A stretch of DNA of 64,000 nucleotides from positions 1-64,000 of the forward strand of contig JOAA01000009.1 of assembly GCA_000720375.1 (NCBI GenBank). The letters are read 5' to 3'. Shown here piece after piece: positions 46,218 through 55,274 of this stretch (position 1 is the stretch's first letter; every line of letters starts with the position of its first letter). The notes beneath the pieces are model-generated. The model worked only from the letters and a program-made list of their open reading frames with translations. It did no database searches and had not been told where the DNA came from. The position numbers and the translations under genes are program-made. The DNA comes from Rhodococcus rhodnii (GTDB lineage Bacteria > Actinomycetota > Actinomycetes > Mycobacteriales > Pseudonocardiaceae).

Positions 46218-47207
46218 ATGACTGCCACTTTGCGTCATCCGGAGACGGACTCGGCGCCTGCCCCCGCACGGGGGCTGGGCCGGGTCCGTTCCCGCCGCCG
46301 ATGGGTCCTGGTCGGGTTCCTCGGTCCCGCGGCGGTCGGATTCCTGATCTTCTTCGGCTATCCGCTGATCGCCACGGTGTACTTCTCGTTCACCCGGTAC
46401 GACCTGATCAACCCGCCACAGTGGATCGGGTTGGACAACTACGTCCGGATGTTCACCACCGAGCCGTTGGTCGGCACGGCCGCGTACAACACGTTGTGGC
46501 TGGTGATCGTGCTGACGGTGTGCCGGGTGATCTTCGCACTCGGTGTCGCGTCGGTGATCTCCCGGCTCAGGCGCGGGCTCGGGCTGATCAGGACCTTGTG
46601 CTACCTGCCCGCGCTCGCTCCGCCTGCCGCGGCGACGCTGGTGTTCGTGTTCGTGTTCAACCCGGAATTCGGTCCGGTGAACAGGTTCCTGCGCTGGATC
46701 GGCGTCGACGCCCCGCTGTGGTTCAGCGATCCGGCGTGGTCCAAGCCGTCGCTGACCCTGTTGGTGCTGTGGGGATCCGGCGAGCTGATGATCATCATCC
46801 TGGCCGCTTTGCTCGACGTGCCACAGGAACAGTACGAATCGGCCGCTTTGGACGGTGCCGGTCCGGTCCGCCGGTTCTGGCACATCACGCTGCCGAACAT
46901 CTCGCCGGTGCTGCTGTTCGGCATCGTCAACTCGATGATCTTCGCGCTGCAGTTCTTCACACAGGCGGTGGTCGCCGCCTCGGCCGCGTCCAACCAGTCC
47001 GATGTGGCCGGTGCGACGCAGTACATCGGCGCGCCACAGAACACCACCCTGACCTATCCGATCTGGTTGTACGTCCAGGGATTCCGGTACTCCAACATGG
47101 GGTACGCCGCGGCGATGGCGGTGCTGCTGTTCGTCGTGTCGGCGGCGTTCACCGTGATCCTGGTCAGGCAGCTGCGCAAGGCCTCGCACGTTGAGGAGGC
47201 GGCATGA
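46218..47207 (+). CDS. Sugar ABC transporter permease (MalF/UgpA type)
   Basis: A 329-residue permease with six membrane helices and the EAA loop near residues 212-230 (EQYESAALDGAGPVRRFW). It starts with a Pro/Arg-rich cytoplasmic stretch before helix 1 (about 35-55). It lies 7 bases after the binding-protein gene and overlaps the second permease by ATGA. No ATPase is encoded in the operon. Confidence 0.93.
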   Translation: MTATLRHPETDSAPAPARGLGRVRSRRRWVLVGFLGPAAVGFLIFFGYPLIATVYFSFTRYDLINPPQWIGLDNYVRMFTTEPLVGTAAYNTLWLVIVLTVCRVIFALGVASVISRLRRGLGLIRTLCYLPALAPPAAATLVFVFVFNPEFGPVNRFLRWIGVDAPLWFSDPAWSKPSLTLLVLWGSGELMIIILAALLDVPQEQYESAALDGAGPVRRFWHITLPNISPVLLFGIVNSMIFALQFFTQAVVAASAASNQSDVAGATQYIGAPQNTTLTYPIWLYVQGFRYSNMGYAAAMAVLLFVVSAAFTVILVRQLRKASHVEEAA

Positions 47208-48091
47208 CCGTGACACTGGACCGGCCACGCACCGGCGGGTCGCCGGTCGTCCAGCGGCGCAGGCAATCCTGGCGCAGCACGCTGTACTGGATCGCCACGC
47301 ACAGCCTGGGACTGGCGCTGGGCATCATGTTCACCCTGCCGGTGATCCTGGTGCTGCTGACCTCGTTCATGGCCAGCGACCAGGCGATGACGTCCAGCTT
47401 CTGGCCGGAGTCCTGGCACTTCGAGAACTTCGGCGAGGTGTTCGAGCGGGCACCGATGCTGACGTACATGATCAACAGCCTGCTGTACTCGCTGCTGGCC
47501 ACGCTCGGCATCCTGGTCTCGGCCGTGCCCGCGGCCTACGCGCTGGCCAAGCTGAAGTGGCGCGGCCAGACGTGGGCGTTCATGCTGGTCGTCGTCGCGA
47601 TGATGCTGCCGCCGCAGGTGACCATCGTGCCGCTGTTCGACCTCTGGGTGCGGATGGGCCTGACCGGCACGCTCGCACCGCTGATCGTGCCGTACTTCCT
47701 GTTCGACGCGTTCAGCATCTTCCTGCTGCGCCAGTTCTTCCTGACCATCCCGAAGGACTATCTGGACGCGGCGAGGATCGACGGCTGCTCGGAGTTCCGG
47801 GTACTGACCAGAGTGGTCGTGCCGATGGCGAAGCCGGGCATCGCCGCGGCGGCGATGTTCTGTTTCCTGTTCACCTGGAACGACTACTTCGGACCGCTGC
47901 TGTACACCGCGGAGAACCGGGACAGCTGGACGCTGTCGCTGGCCATCGCGTCCTTCCGGGGGATGCACCACGTGGAGTGGAACCTCACGATGGCCGCGAC
48001 CGTTCTGACCATGGCGCCGGCGATCGTGCTGTTCGTGTTCGCGCAGAAGTCGTTCGTCAAGGGGATCACGTTCACGGGAGTGAAGGGTTAG
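47204..48091 (+). CDS. Sugar ABC transporter permease (MalG/UgpE type)
   Basis: A 295-residue permease with six helices and an EAA loop DYLDAARIDGCSEFRVLTRV (about 184-203). It is coupled to the first permease by a 4-base overlap. Together with the binding protein it forms a CUT1-type importer that must borrow an ATPase, as many actinobacterial sugar importers do with a shared MsiK-type protein encoded elsewhere. Confidence 0.93.
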   Translation: MTVTLDRPRTGGSPVVQRRRQSWRSTLYWIATHSLGLALGIMFTLPVILVLLTSFMASDQAMTSSFWPESWHFENFGEVFERAPMLTYMINSLLYSLLATLGILVSAVPAAYALAKLKWRGQTWAFMLVVVAMMLPPQVTIVPLFDLWVRMGLTGTLAPLIVPYFLFDAFSIFLLRQFFLTIPKDYLDAARIDGCSEFRVLTRVVVPMAKPGIAAAAMFCFLFTWNDYFGPLLYTAENRDSWTLSLAIASFRGMHHVEWNLTMAATVLTMAPAIVLFVFAQKSFVKGITFTGVKG

Positions 48092-48097
48092 AGGGCG

Positions 48098-49375
48098 ATG
48101 AGACTGACCGTTGTGGGTGGCGGGTCCACTTACACGCCGGAGCTGGTCGACGGCATAGCCGGGCGGCGAGCGAGTCTGGACGTCGACGAGATCGTGCTCG
48201 TCGACCCGGACACCCACCGGTTGCGGATCGTCGGTGACTTCTGCCAGCGACTGCTTCAGCACGCCGGGCACCCGGCGAAGGTGCTGACCACCTCCAGTCT
48301 CGAACAGGGCGCCGAAGGTGCTTCGGCGGTGCTGTTGCAGCTGCGGGTCGGCGGGCAGAAGGCCAGGCGGTCCGACGAGACCTTTCCGCATGCCTGTGGG
48401 TGTATCGGTCAAGAGACGACCGGGGCGGGCGGCCTCGCCAAGGCGCTGCGCACCGTCCCGGTCGTCCTCGACATAGCTGAACGCGTCCGGCGGGTGGCAG
48501 GCGAGGACACGTGGATCGTCAACTTCACCAACCCGGTCGGCATTGTCACCAGAGCACTGCTGCAGGCCGGGCACCGCGCTGTCGGGCTGTGCAACGTCGC
48601 GATCGGCCTGCAGCGCAAGTTCGCCAAACTGTTCAATGTGGACACGAACGCCGTCCGGCTCGACCACATAGGACTGAACCATCTCACGTGGGAGCGCGGC
48701 GTTCACGTGTCCACTCCGGACGGTTCGGTCGACCGGCTGCCCGACCTGCTCGGTGGGTTCGGCGATGAAGTCGCCGCCGAGCTCGGCGCGCCGGTGGACT
48801 GGATGCGCCGGATGAACGCGATCCCGTCCTATTACCTGAAGTACTACTACGCGCACGACGAAGTCCTGGCCGACCAGCTGGAGAGCCCACCTCGGGCCGA
48901 CGTCGTCATCGAGGTGGAGAACGAGTTGCTGAAGCTGTACGCCGACCCGAGTGTGGTGACCAAGCCGGAGAGCTTGGCCAAGCGCGGCGGCGCCTACTAC
49001 TCCGAGGCGGCCGTGCAACTGGTGCACGCGCTGACCGGCGGCGGACAACCCGAAGAACACGTCGTCAACGTGCGCAACAACGGTGCCATGCCGTTCCTGC
49101 CGGACGACGCCGTGATCGAGGTTCCGGCCACTGTGGACGGTGAAGGTGCCGTGGCGCTGCCGATCAAGCCGGTCGAACCCCGGTTCTCCGGCCTGATCTC
49201 ACACGTCACCGCGTACGAGTACCTGGCGCTGGAAGCGGCGCTGCACGGCGGCCGCGACCGCGTCGCCGACGCGTTGCTGGCGCATCCGTTGATCGGCCAG
49301 TACAAGTTCGCCGACCGGCTCGCAGACGACCTGATCGCCGCCAACCGCGCTGATCTTCCGTGGGCCAACGCATGA
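48098..49375 (+). CDS. GH4 family 6-phospho-glycosidase
   Basis: A 425-residue glycoside hydrolase family 4 enzyme, which works by an NAD+- and metal-dependent oxidation/elimination route. VGGGSTYTPEL (residues 6-16) is the NAD motif, NFTNPVGIVTRAL and GLCNVAIGLQ carry the active-site Asn and Cys metal ligand, and DHIGLNHLTW the His ligand. GH4 enzymes here most likely cleave 6-phospho-beta-glucosides. Because an ABC importer delivers an unphosphorylated sugar, the kinase encoded next probably supplies the phosphate. Confidence 0.93.
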   Translation: MRLTVVGGGSTYTPELVDGIAGRRASLDVDEIVLVDPDTHRLRIVGDFCQRLLQHAGHPAKVLTTSSLEQGAEGASAVLLQLRVGGQKARRSDETFPHACGCIGQETTGAGGLAKALRTVPVVLDIAERVRRVAGEDTWIVNFTNPVGIVTRALLQAGHRAVGLCNVAIGLQRKFAKLFNVDTNAVRLDHIGLNHLTWERGVHVSTPDGSVDRLPDLLGGFGDEVAAELGAPVDWMRRMNAIPSYYLKYYYAHDEVLADQLESPPRADVVIEVENELLKLYADPSVVTKPESLAKRGGAYYSEAAVQLVHALTGGGQPEEHVVNVRNNGAMPFLPDDAVIEVPATVDGEGAVALPIKPVEPRFSGLISHVTAYEYLALEAALHGGRDRVADALLAHPLIGQYKFADRLADDLIAANRADLPWANA

Positions 49376-50472
49376 GCCCCACACAGGATGCCGTGGTCAT
49401 AGCGATCGACGGCGGCGGCAGCAAAACCGACGTGATGTTGGTGGACGCATCGGGCGCGATCCTCGGCCGGACCCGAGGGCCCGGTGCGTCACCGCAGACC
49501 GTCGGCATGGAAAAGGGCCTCGGCGTCTTCGAGCAGCTGGTGATCGAAGTCGTCGAGCAGGCGGGCCTGCCGCCCACCCGGCCGTACGGCACGCACCTGG
49601 CGGCCTACCTGGCCGGCGCGGACCTGCCGATCGAGGAAGAGGAGCTGTCCAGGGAGCTGACCGCACGCGGCTGGTCGGAGTCCACTGTGGTCGGCAACGA
49701 CACGTTCGCCTTGCTGCGCGCGGGAACCACGGACGGTGTCGGTGTCGCGGTGGTGTGCGGCGCGGGCATCAACTGCGTCGGTGTCGCCGAAGACGGTCGC
49801 GTACACCGTTTTCCGGCTCTCGGAAAGATCTCCGGCGACTGGGGCGGCGGATACCAGCTCGGCTCCGAGGCGTTGTGGTGGGCCGTGCGCGCGGCGGACG
49901 GCCGTGGCCCGCAGACCGCGCTCCTTCCCGCTGTGGTGGAGCACTTCGGTGCCAAGGACGTCTTCGAAGTGGTGGAACGGCTGCACTTCGAGAGCCTGCC
50001 GCGGGACGTGATCCACGAGCTGTGCCCGCTGCTGTTCCGGGTCGCGGCGGCCGGTGACGAGGTCGCTGCCGGTGTGGTCAAGCAACTGGTCGACGAAATC
50101 GGCACGCTGGTGGCCACGACCGTGCGCAAACTCGACATGAGCGAGGAGGCGCCGGTGATCGTTCTTGGCGGTGGCGTGATGACGGGCGTTTCGCGTGATG
50201 TCATCGATGTCATCGAGCGCCAGTGCGTCGAGGTGGCGCCTCGGGCCGAGGTCAGGGTGGTCGACATCGCCCCGGTCGTCGGCGCGGCACTGCTCGGTCT
50301 CGACGCGATCGGCGCGTCCACCACCGCCAAGGCACGGCTGCGGATGAGCGCTGTGACGACTCTAGTGCCTGCCGGCGTGGTCGGAGAGGACCCGGACAGC
50401 CTCGTCAATGGCAGCGCACCGGGCGAGCCGGACAGCGTCGGCAAGCGGGCGGAGAGCTTCGGAGCGTCGTAG
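49372..50472 (+). CDS. BadF/BadG-family sugar kinase (N-acetylglucosamine kinase-like)
   Basis: A 366-residue ASKHA-fold kinase. AIDGGGSKTDVMLVD (about 11-25) is the phosphate-1 motif, VVCGAGINCVGV the second, and VIVLGGGVMTG the adenosine motif. The family phosphorylates N-acetylglucosamine or related sugars. ATG 49372 overlaps the GH4 stop (ATGA), so the two are coupled. The last 111 bases overlap the convergent hypothetical gene. The C-terminal 40 residues are low-complexity and may be dispensable. Confidence 0.88.
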   Translation: MSPTQDAVVIAIDGGGSKTDVMLVDASGAILGRTRGPGASPQTVGMEKGLGVFEQLVIEVVEQAGLPPTRPYGTHLAAYLAGADLPIEEEELSRELTARGWSESTVVGNDTFALLRAGTTDGVGVAVVCGAGINCVGVAEDGRVHRFPALGKISGDWGGGYQLGSEALWWAVRAADGRGPQTALLPAVVEHFGAKDVFEVVERLHFESLPRDVIHELCPLLFRVAAAGDEVAAGVVKQLVDEIGTLVATTVRKLDMSEEAPVIVLGGGVMTGVSRDVIDVIERQCVEVAPRAEVRVVDIAPVVGAALLGLDAIGASTTAKARLRMSAVTTLVPAGVVGEDPDSLVNGSAPGEPDSVGKRAESFGAS

Positions 50473-51156
50473 CGCGGCGGACGACGACAGCGCGCCGCCG
50501 GGGTCGTCCTCCGCGGCCACCTCAAGGATCGCGGAGACCTCGGCGGCGCGTTGCAGCACCCGCAACGCCTTCTGCGGCATACCGATCGGCCATCGGGCCC
50601 GCGCGCTGACCGCGACGCGTTCCTTGATCTCGTGCCGCACGCCGGGCCGGTTGCTTGTCAGGTCGAGCGACGCCAACGTGCCTGCGGCCTCACGCATCGC
50701 GGTCGACAGGTTGTGGTCGGCCTCGCCCAACGGCGTGTGCTCGGCTGGCGTGGGCGTCGGCAGGTCGAACACGGTCCAGCGGATGACGCTGTCGGCGACC
50801 GTCTCCGGCACGATCCCGACACCGGCGTCCGGCACCACAACCGCTTGCTCGGCTTGCACGGCCGCGCTGGCCAGTCTGGTCGATCCACCAAGCCCACGGA
50901 CATCGCCCGGCACCGGGATCACCAGGCGAGCGGTCGTGGCGCCCGCCTTGCGCAATGCGGCGAGCAACGCGGCCAGCTGGCCGGCGCGCTCGTCTCTGGC
51001 AGGCAACTCCAACGCTGTGGCGGTTCCTTCGTCGTCCGCGACGACCTCGTGCATCTCAGCCCAGACAGCGAGTGCGTCGAGCGCGTCGTCGGGGGCGGCG
51101 GCTCCGTGCAACCAGGCGGAGCCCCACACAGCGAACGTGGCACTTGGAAATGGCAC
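50362..51156 (-). CDS. Hypothetical protein, 264 residues
   Basis: A soluble Ala-rich protein with good actinobacterial codon bias. The start MPFPSATFAVWGSAWLHG, an acidic N-terminal segment, a conserved-looking centre (AEQAVVVPDAGVGIVPETV, then ADSVIRWTVFDLP) and a helical C-terminus are all I can describe; no family is recognised. It is divergent from the TetR gene at 51235. Its 3' end overlaps the sugar kinase by 111 bases, so one of the two C-termini may be over-extended. Confidence 0.65.
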   Translation of the reverse strand: MPFPSATFAVWGSAWLHGAAAPDDALDALAVWAEMHEVVADDEGTATALELPARDERAGQLAALLAALRKAGATTARLVIPVPGDVRGLGGSTRLASAAVQAEQAVVVPDAGVGIVPETVADSVIRWTVFDLPTPTPAEHTPLGEADHNLSTAMREAAGTLASLDLTSNRPGVRHEIKERVAVSARARWPIGMPQKALRVLQRAAEVSAILEVAAEDDPGGALSSSAALRRSEALRPLADAVRLARCAAIDEAVRVLSDHAGRH

Positions 51157-51204
51157 GCCGGAAGCGTACTGCCCGCTGGTTCACTCGAACGCAGCAGGTA
51201 AAGT

Positions 51205-51220
51205 GGACCACCGAGTCCAA
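51205..51220. promoter_or_regulatory. Candidate TetR operator
   Basis: TGGAC (51205-51209) and GTCCA (51216-51220) are inverted repeats six bases apart, located 15 bases before the TetR start and next to a -10-like TAAAGT, in the divergent gap. Confidence 0.4.
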
Positions 51221-51234
51221 ATGCGGAGGGCGTT

Positions 51235-51882
51235 GTGTCCGTTACCAAGGCGTTGACCCCCAAGGGTGCCGCGACCCGCCAGCGGATCATCGAGGGCACC
51301 TCGGCGGAGGTCCGTGAGCGCGGGGCCGCGGCCACCACGCTGGACGACGTCTGCGCCCGCACGTCGGTCAGCAAGAGCCAGATCTTCCACTACTTTCCCG
51401 GCGGGAAAGAGGAGTTGCTGCTCGCGGTGGCCGCGTACGAGGCCGACCGGGTGCTGTTCGACCAGGAGCCGTACCTGAGCTCCCTGACCTCGTGGGATGC
51501 GTGGCAGGCCTGGCGTGACCAGGTGGTCCGGCGCTACCGCAAACTCGGCGTGCACTGCCCGCTCGGCGTGTTGATCACCGAGTTGGGTCGCAAGACTCCC
51601 GCGGCGCAGGCGTTGACCGGGCAGCTGCTCGAGCAGTGGCAGGACCGGTTGCGGGTCGGCGTGGTGACCATGCAGTCGGCCGGGGAGATCTCGCCGGAGC
51701 TGGACGCCGATCAGGTCGCGGCATCGCTGATCGCGGCGGTGCAGGGTGGCGTGGCGGTGCTGTTGTCCACCGGGAAAAGTGACCATCTCGAAGCGGCATT
51801 GGATACATCACTGGCGTTGCTGCGGGCGACGGGGGGATACCCGGAGCTACTCCACGTTGGCGCATCCGAAGATCCGACGTAG
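51235..51882 (+). CDS. TetR/AcrR family transcriptional regulator
   Basis: A 215-residue TetR protein with a helix-turn-helix at about 12-60 (TLDDVCARTSVSKSQIFHYF, with the PGGKEELL helix after it). The C-terminal domain resembles the TetR_C_6/QacR-like type. GGAGGG lies four bases before GTG 51235. It lies only 10 bases before an AAA+/VWA gene pair on the same strand, so it may autoregulate that operon, and it is divergent from the hypothetical gene on the left. Confidence 0.9.
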   Translation: MSVTKALTPKGAATRQRIIEGTSAEVRERGAAATTLDDVCARTSVSKSQIFHYFPGGKEELLLAVAAYEADRVLFDQEPYLSSLTSWDAWQAWRDQVVRRYRKLGVHCPLGVLITELGRKTPAAQALTGQLLEQWQDRLRVGVVTMQSAGEISPELDADQVAASLIAAVQGGVAVLLSTGKSDHLEAALDTSLALLRATGGYPELLHVGASEDPT

Positions 51883-51892
51883 CGTCAATGAG

Positions 51893-53290
51893 GTGAATCG
51901 TGGAAATCTGCCACGCACTGTCGGCGAGCTGAAGGCCGCCGGCCATCAGCAGCGTGGCGTGAAAGCCGAGATCAGGGACAACTTGCTGGCCATCCTGCGG
52001 GCCGGCGGCGATCCCTGGCCGGGAATTGTCGGTTTTGACCGGACTGTCCTGCCGCAGCTGGAGCGTGCCCTGCTGGCCGGACATGACATCGTGTTGCTGG
52101 GTGAGCGCGGCCAGGGTAAAACCCGCCTCCTGCGGACACTCGTCGGCCTGTTGGACGAGTGGACGCCCGTGATCGACGGCTCGGAACTGGGGGAGCACCC
52201 GTACGAGCCGATCACCGCCGAGTCCAAGCGCCGGGCCGCCGAGCTTGGCGATGATCTGCCAGTGTCGTGGCGGCACCGGTCCGAGCGGTACGCCGAGAAG
52301 CTGGCCACACCGGACACGTCCGTCGGTGACCTGATCGGTGACGTGGATCCGGTGAAGGTCGCCCAAGGCCGCAGCCTCGGCGATCCCGAGACCATCCACT
52401 TCGGACTCGTGCCCCGGTCGCACCGCGGCATCATCGCGGTCAACGAGCTGCCGGACCTGGCCGAGCGGATCCAGGTGGGTCTGCTGAACGTGATGGAGGA
52501 ACGGGACATCCAGATCCGCGGCTACACCATGCGGTTGCCGCTGGACGTCTTGCTCGTGGCCACGGCCAACCCCGAGGACTACACCAACCGCGGCCGCATC
52601 ATCACGCCGCTGAAGGACCGGTTCGGCGCGGAAGTGCGCACGCACTACCCCCTCGATGTGGACGACGAGATCGACCTGGTCCGCCAGGAGTCTCAGTTGG
52701 TCGCCGAGGTGCCGGACTCACTGATCGAGGTCGTCGCCCGGTTTGTCCGTAACCTCCGCGAATCCGCGGCGATTGACCAGCGTTCGGGCGTCTCTGCCCG
52801 GTTCGCCGTGGCGGCCGCGGAAACCCTGGCGGCGGCGGCATTGCGGCGCGCGGCGCTGACCAATGAGGACGAGCCGGTGGCCCGGCCGATCGACCTCGAC
52901 GCGATCCCCGACGTGTTGCGGGGCAAGCTCGAGTTCGAGGCGGGTGAGGAAGGCCGGGAGACCGAGCACCTGACGCACCTGTTGCGCATGGCGACCGCCG
53001 AGACGGCCCGATACGCCTTCGCCGGGCTCGACCTGAGCCCGTTGGAGGACGCGATCGGCGAAGGCCGCATTGTCACGACAGGCGAACGTGTTCCGGCCAC
53101 AGATGTGCTGAACGCGTTGCCGGAATTGCCTGTTCTGCACGAAGTCGCCGAACGCGTGGGCGTCAAGCCGACGGATTCGGCGGGCCGGATCGCGTCCGCG
53201 GTCGAGTTGGCGTTGGAGGCGTTGTACCTGTCCCGCAGGCTCGCCAAGGACGCCGATGCTGAAGACGGCACGGCGGTGTACGGGATATGA
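51893..53290 (+). CDS. AAA+ ATPase of the magnesium-chelatase ChlI/MoxR type
   Basis: A 465-residue ATPase. Walker A is GERGQGKT (about 70-77), the Walker B-like strand is IIAVNELPDL with Asn replacing the usual acidic residue, sensor 1 is ATANPEDYTNRG and the arginine finger lies in TPLKDRF. The C-terminal third is helical and specific to this actinobacterial group. GTG 51893 was chosen as the first start after the TetR stop; the ribosome site is weak, suggesting coupling. Its stop overlaps the VWA gene (ATGA), the usual AAA+/VWA partner arrangement. Substrate is unknown. Confidence 0.88.
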   Translation: MNRGNLPRTVGELKAAGHQQRGVKAEIRDNLLAILRAGGDPWPGIVGFDRTVLPQLERALLAGHDIVLLGERGQGKTRLLRTLVGLLDEWTPVIDGSELGEHPYEPITAESKRRAAELGDDLPVSWRHRSERYAEKLATPDTSVGDLIGDVDPVKVAQGRSLGDPETIHFGLVPRSHRGIIAVNELPDLAERIQVGLLNVMEERDIQIRGYTMRLPLDVLLVATANPEDYTNRGRIITPLKDRFGAEVRTHYPLDVDDEIDLVRQESQLVAEVPDSLIEVVARFVRNLRESAAIDQRSGVSARFAVAAAETLAAAALRRAALTNEDEPVARPIDLDAIPDVLRGKLEFEAGEEGRETEHLTHLLRMATAETARYAFAGLDLSPLEDAIGEGRIVTTGERVPATDVLNALPELPVLHEVAERVGVKPTDSAGRIASAVELALEALYLSRRLAKDADAEDGTAVYGI

Positions 53291-55230
53291 CTCGCTTCGC
53301 GTACCTGCCGTGGAATGACGGGCCTGATCCGCTGGCGCCACCAGTGGATCTGCGGGCCGCGCTCGACCAGATCGGCCGGGACGTGATGGAGGGCTCGTCA
53401 CCCCGGGCCGCACTGGAAGAGCTGCTGCGTCAAGGAGTTCGAGGCACCCGCGGCCTCGACGACATGACCCGTCGGCTGTGGCAGCAGCGGGCACGCCTGC
53501 AACGCCGCAATCGCCTCGACGGCACGTTGCAGGAAGTCCAGCGCCTGTTGCAGGAAGCACTGGAGGCCGAGCGCAGGCACCTGTTCCCGGATCCGTCGGA
53601 CGACGCCCGGTTCCGGGAAGCCCAGTTGGACGCCCTGCCGCCAGGAACCGCGGCCCAAGTGCAGGAACTGGCGAACTACGACTGGCAGTCCGCGCAGGGC
53701 CGGGAGAACTACCAGAAGATCCAGGACATGCTCGGCCAGGAGCTGATGGAGTCGCGGTTCCGTGGCATGAAGCAGGCCTTGCAGAACGCCACACCCGAGG
53801 ACGTCGAGCGGGTCCGGGAGATGATGTCGGACCTCAACGACCTGCTGGCGGCGCATGCCCGTGGTGATGCGAACACCCAGCGGCAGTTCGAGGAATTCAT
53901 GCGCAAGCACGGCGAGTTCTTCCCGGAGAACCCGCGTAACGTCGATGAACTCATCGACGCGCTGGCGGCTCGGGCCGCGGCCGCGCAGCGCATGATGAAC
54001 TCGATGTCCGCCGAGCAGCGGGCCGAGTTGAGCTCGTTGATCCAGCAGGCCTTCGGGGATCCCCGGCTGGCCGGCGAGATCAGCAGGCTGGACGCGCACC
54101 TGCAGGCGATGCGGCCGGGGGAGGACTGGACCTCCAGCGGCCGGTTCCGTGGCCAGAACCCGTTCGGGATGGGCGAAGGCGTGCAGGCGATGCAGGACCT
54201 CGCGGAGATGGACGCGTTGGCCGAGCAGCTGGGCCAGGCCTATCCCGGTGCGCGGCTGGAGGACATCGACCTCGAGTCGTTGGAACGCCAGCTCGGCCCG
54301 GAGGCCGCTGTGGACGCTCGGCGACTGTCCGAACTGGAACGCGCATTGCGTGACCAGGGGCTGCTCGAACGTGCCGCGGATGGGTCGTTGCGGTTGTCTC
54401 CCAAGGCAATGCGCCGGCTGGGCGAGACGGCGTTGAAGGACGTCGTCAAGTCCTTGTCGTCCAGGCGGGGTGAACGGGACACCGCGCGTGCCGGTGCCGC
54501 AGGCGAACCCACGGGCTCGTCCCGTCCGTGGCAGTTCGGCGACACCGAACCGTGGGAAGTGTCCAGGACCGTGCGCAATGCCGTACTGCGGTCGGCTTCT
54601 TCGGGTGGAACGGTCACTTTGGACGTCAAGGACGTCGAGGTGGTCGAAACCGAGCAACGCGCCCGTGCCGCGGTCGCGTTGTGCGTGGACACCTCGTGGT
54701 CCATGGTCCAGGACGGCCGGTGGCTGCCGATGAAGCGAACCGCGTTGGCACTGCACCACTTGGTGAAGACCCGCTTCCGCAGCGACGCGCTCGAACTGAT
54801 CACGTTCGGCCGGTACGCCACCAAAGTGGACATGGCGGAGCTGACCGCACTGGAAGGCGTGTGGGAGCAGGGGACCAACCTGCACCACGCGCTGTTGCTG
54901 GCCGGGCGCCACATCCGCCGCCACCCGGACGCGCAGCCGGTGGTGATCGTGGTGACCGACGGCGAGCCGACCGCGCACCTTGAGCCGGACGGCGACGCGG
55001 AGTTCAACTATCCGCCGCTGCCCCGGACACTCCGGCTGACCCTGGCCGAAGTGGACAAACTGGCCCGGCTGGGTGCGTCCGTGTCGGTGTTCATGCTTGG
55101 CGAGGACGAACGACTGAAGGCGTTCGTCGACATCATGGCCCGTCGCAGCGGCGGCCGGGTGGTCGCTCCTGACCTGGACGGCCTCGGCGCCGCGGTGGTC
55201 AGCGACTACCTGCGCAACCGCCAGCGCTGA
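53287..55230 (+). CDS. VWA domain protein (CoxE-like), partner of the AAA+ ATPase
   Basis: A 647-residue soluble protein. A long, helical, charged region (1-390, rich in Gln, Glu, Arg) is followed by a C-terminal VWA domain (about 450-640). The metal-ion site is DTSWS (CVDTSWSMVQDG), with Thr in QGTNLHHAL and Asp in VVTDGEP, so all three loops look intact. No membrane segments. The AAA+ motor probably remodels a target held by this adaptor, by analogy with MoxR-CoxE and chelatase I-D pairs. It ends the operon; a terminator follows. Confidence 0.9.
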   Translation: MTRFAYLPWNDGPDPLAPPVDLRAALDQIGRDVMEGSSPRAALEELLRQGVRGTRGLDDMTRRLWQQRARLQRRNRLDGTLQEVQRLLQEALEAERRHLFPDPSDDARFREAQLDALPPGTAAQVQELANYDWQSAQGRENYQKIQDMLGQELMESRFRGMKQALQNATPEDVERVREMMSDLNDLLAAHARGDANTQRQFEEFMRKHGEFFPENPRNVDELIDALAARAAAAQRMMNSMSAEQRAELSSLIQQAFGDPRLAGEISRLDAHLQAMRPGEDWTSSGRFRGQNPFGMGEGVQAMQDLAEMDALAEQLGQAYPGARLEDIDLESLERQLGPEAAVDARRLSELERALRDQGLLERAADGSLRLSPKAMRRLGETALKDVVKSLSSRRGERDTARAGAAGEPTGSSRPWQFGDTEPWEVSRTVRNAVLRSASSGGTVTLDVKDVEVVETEQRARAAVALCVDTSWSMVQDGRWLPMKRTALALHHLVKTRFRSDALELITFGRYATKVDMAELTALEGVWEQGTNLHHALLLAGRHIRRHPDAQPVVIVVTDGEPTAHLEPDGDAEFNYPPLPRTLRLTLAEVDKLARLGASVSVFMLGEDERLKAFVDIMARRSGGRVVAPDLDGLGAAVVSDYLRNRQR

Positions 55231-55240
55231 ACCGCGTGGT

Positions 55241-55274
55241 GAAGCCGGTCGCCCTGCGAGGGTGGCCGGCTTTT
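55241..55274 (+). terminator. Intrinsic terminator of the TetR-AAA-VWA operon
   Basis: AAGCCGG (55242-55248) pairs with CCGGCTT (55266-55272), with an inner CCCT/AGGG stem and TTTT at 55271-55274, 11 bases after the VWA stop. Confidence 0.75.

Noticed and set aside
47054..49060. 668-codon minus-strand frame opposite the permease and GH4 genes
   Set aside because: Shadow of three recognised plus-strand genes; the composition is dominated by Arg, Gln, His and Asp.
53398..54978. 526-codon minus-strand frame opposite the VWA gene
   Set aside because: Antisense shadow; the VWA metal site is on the plus strand.
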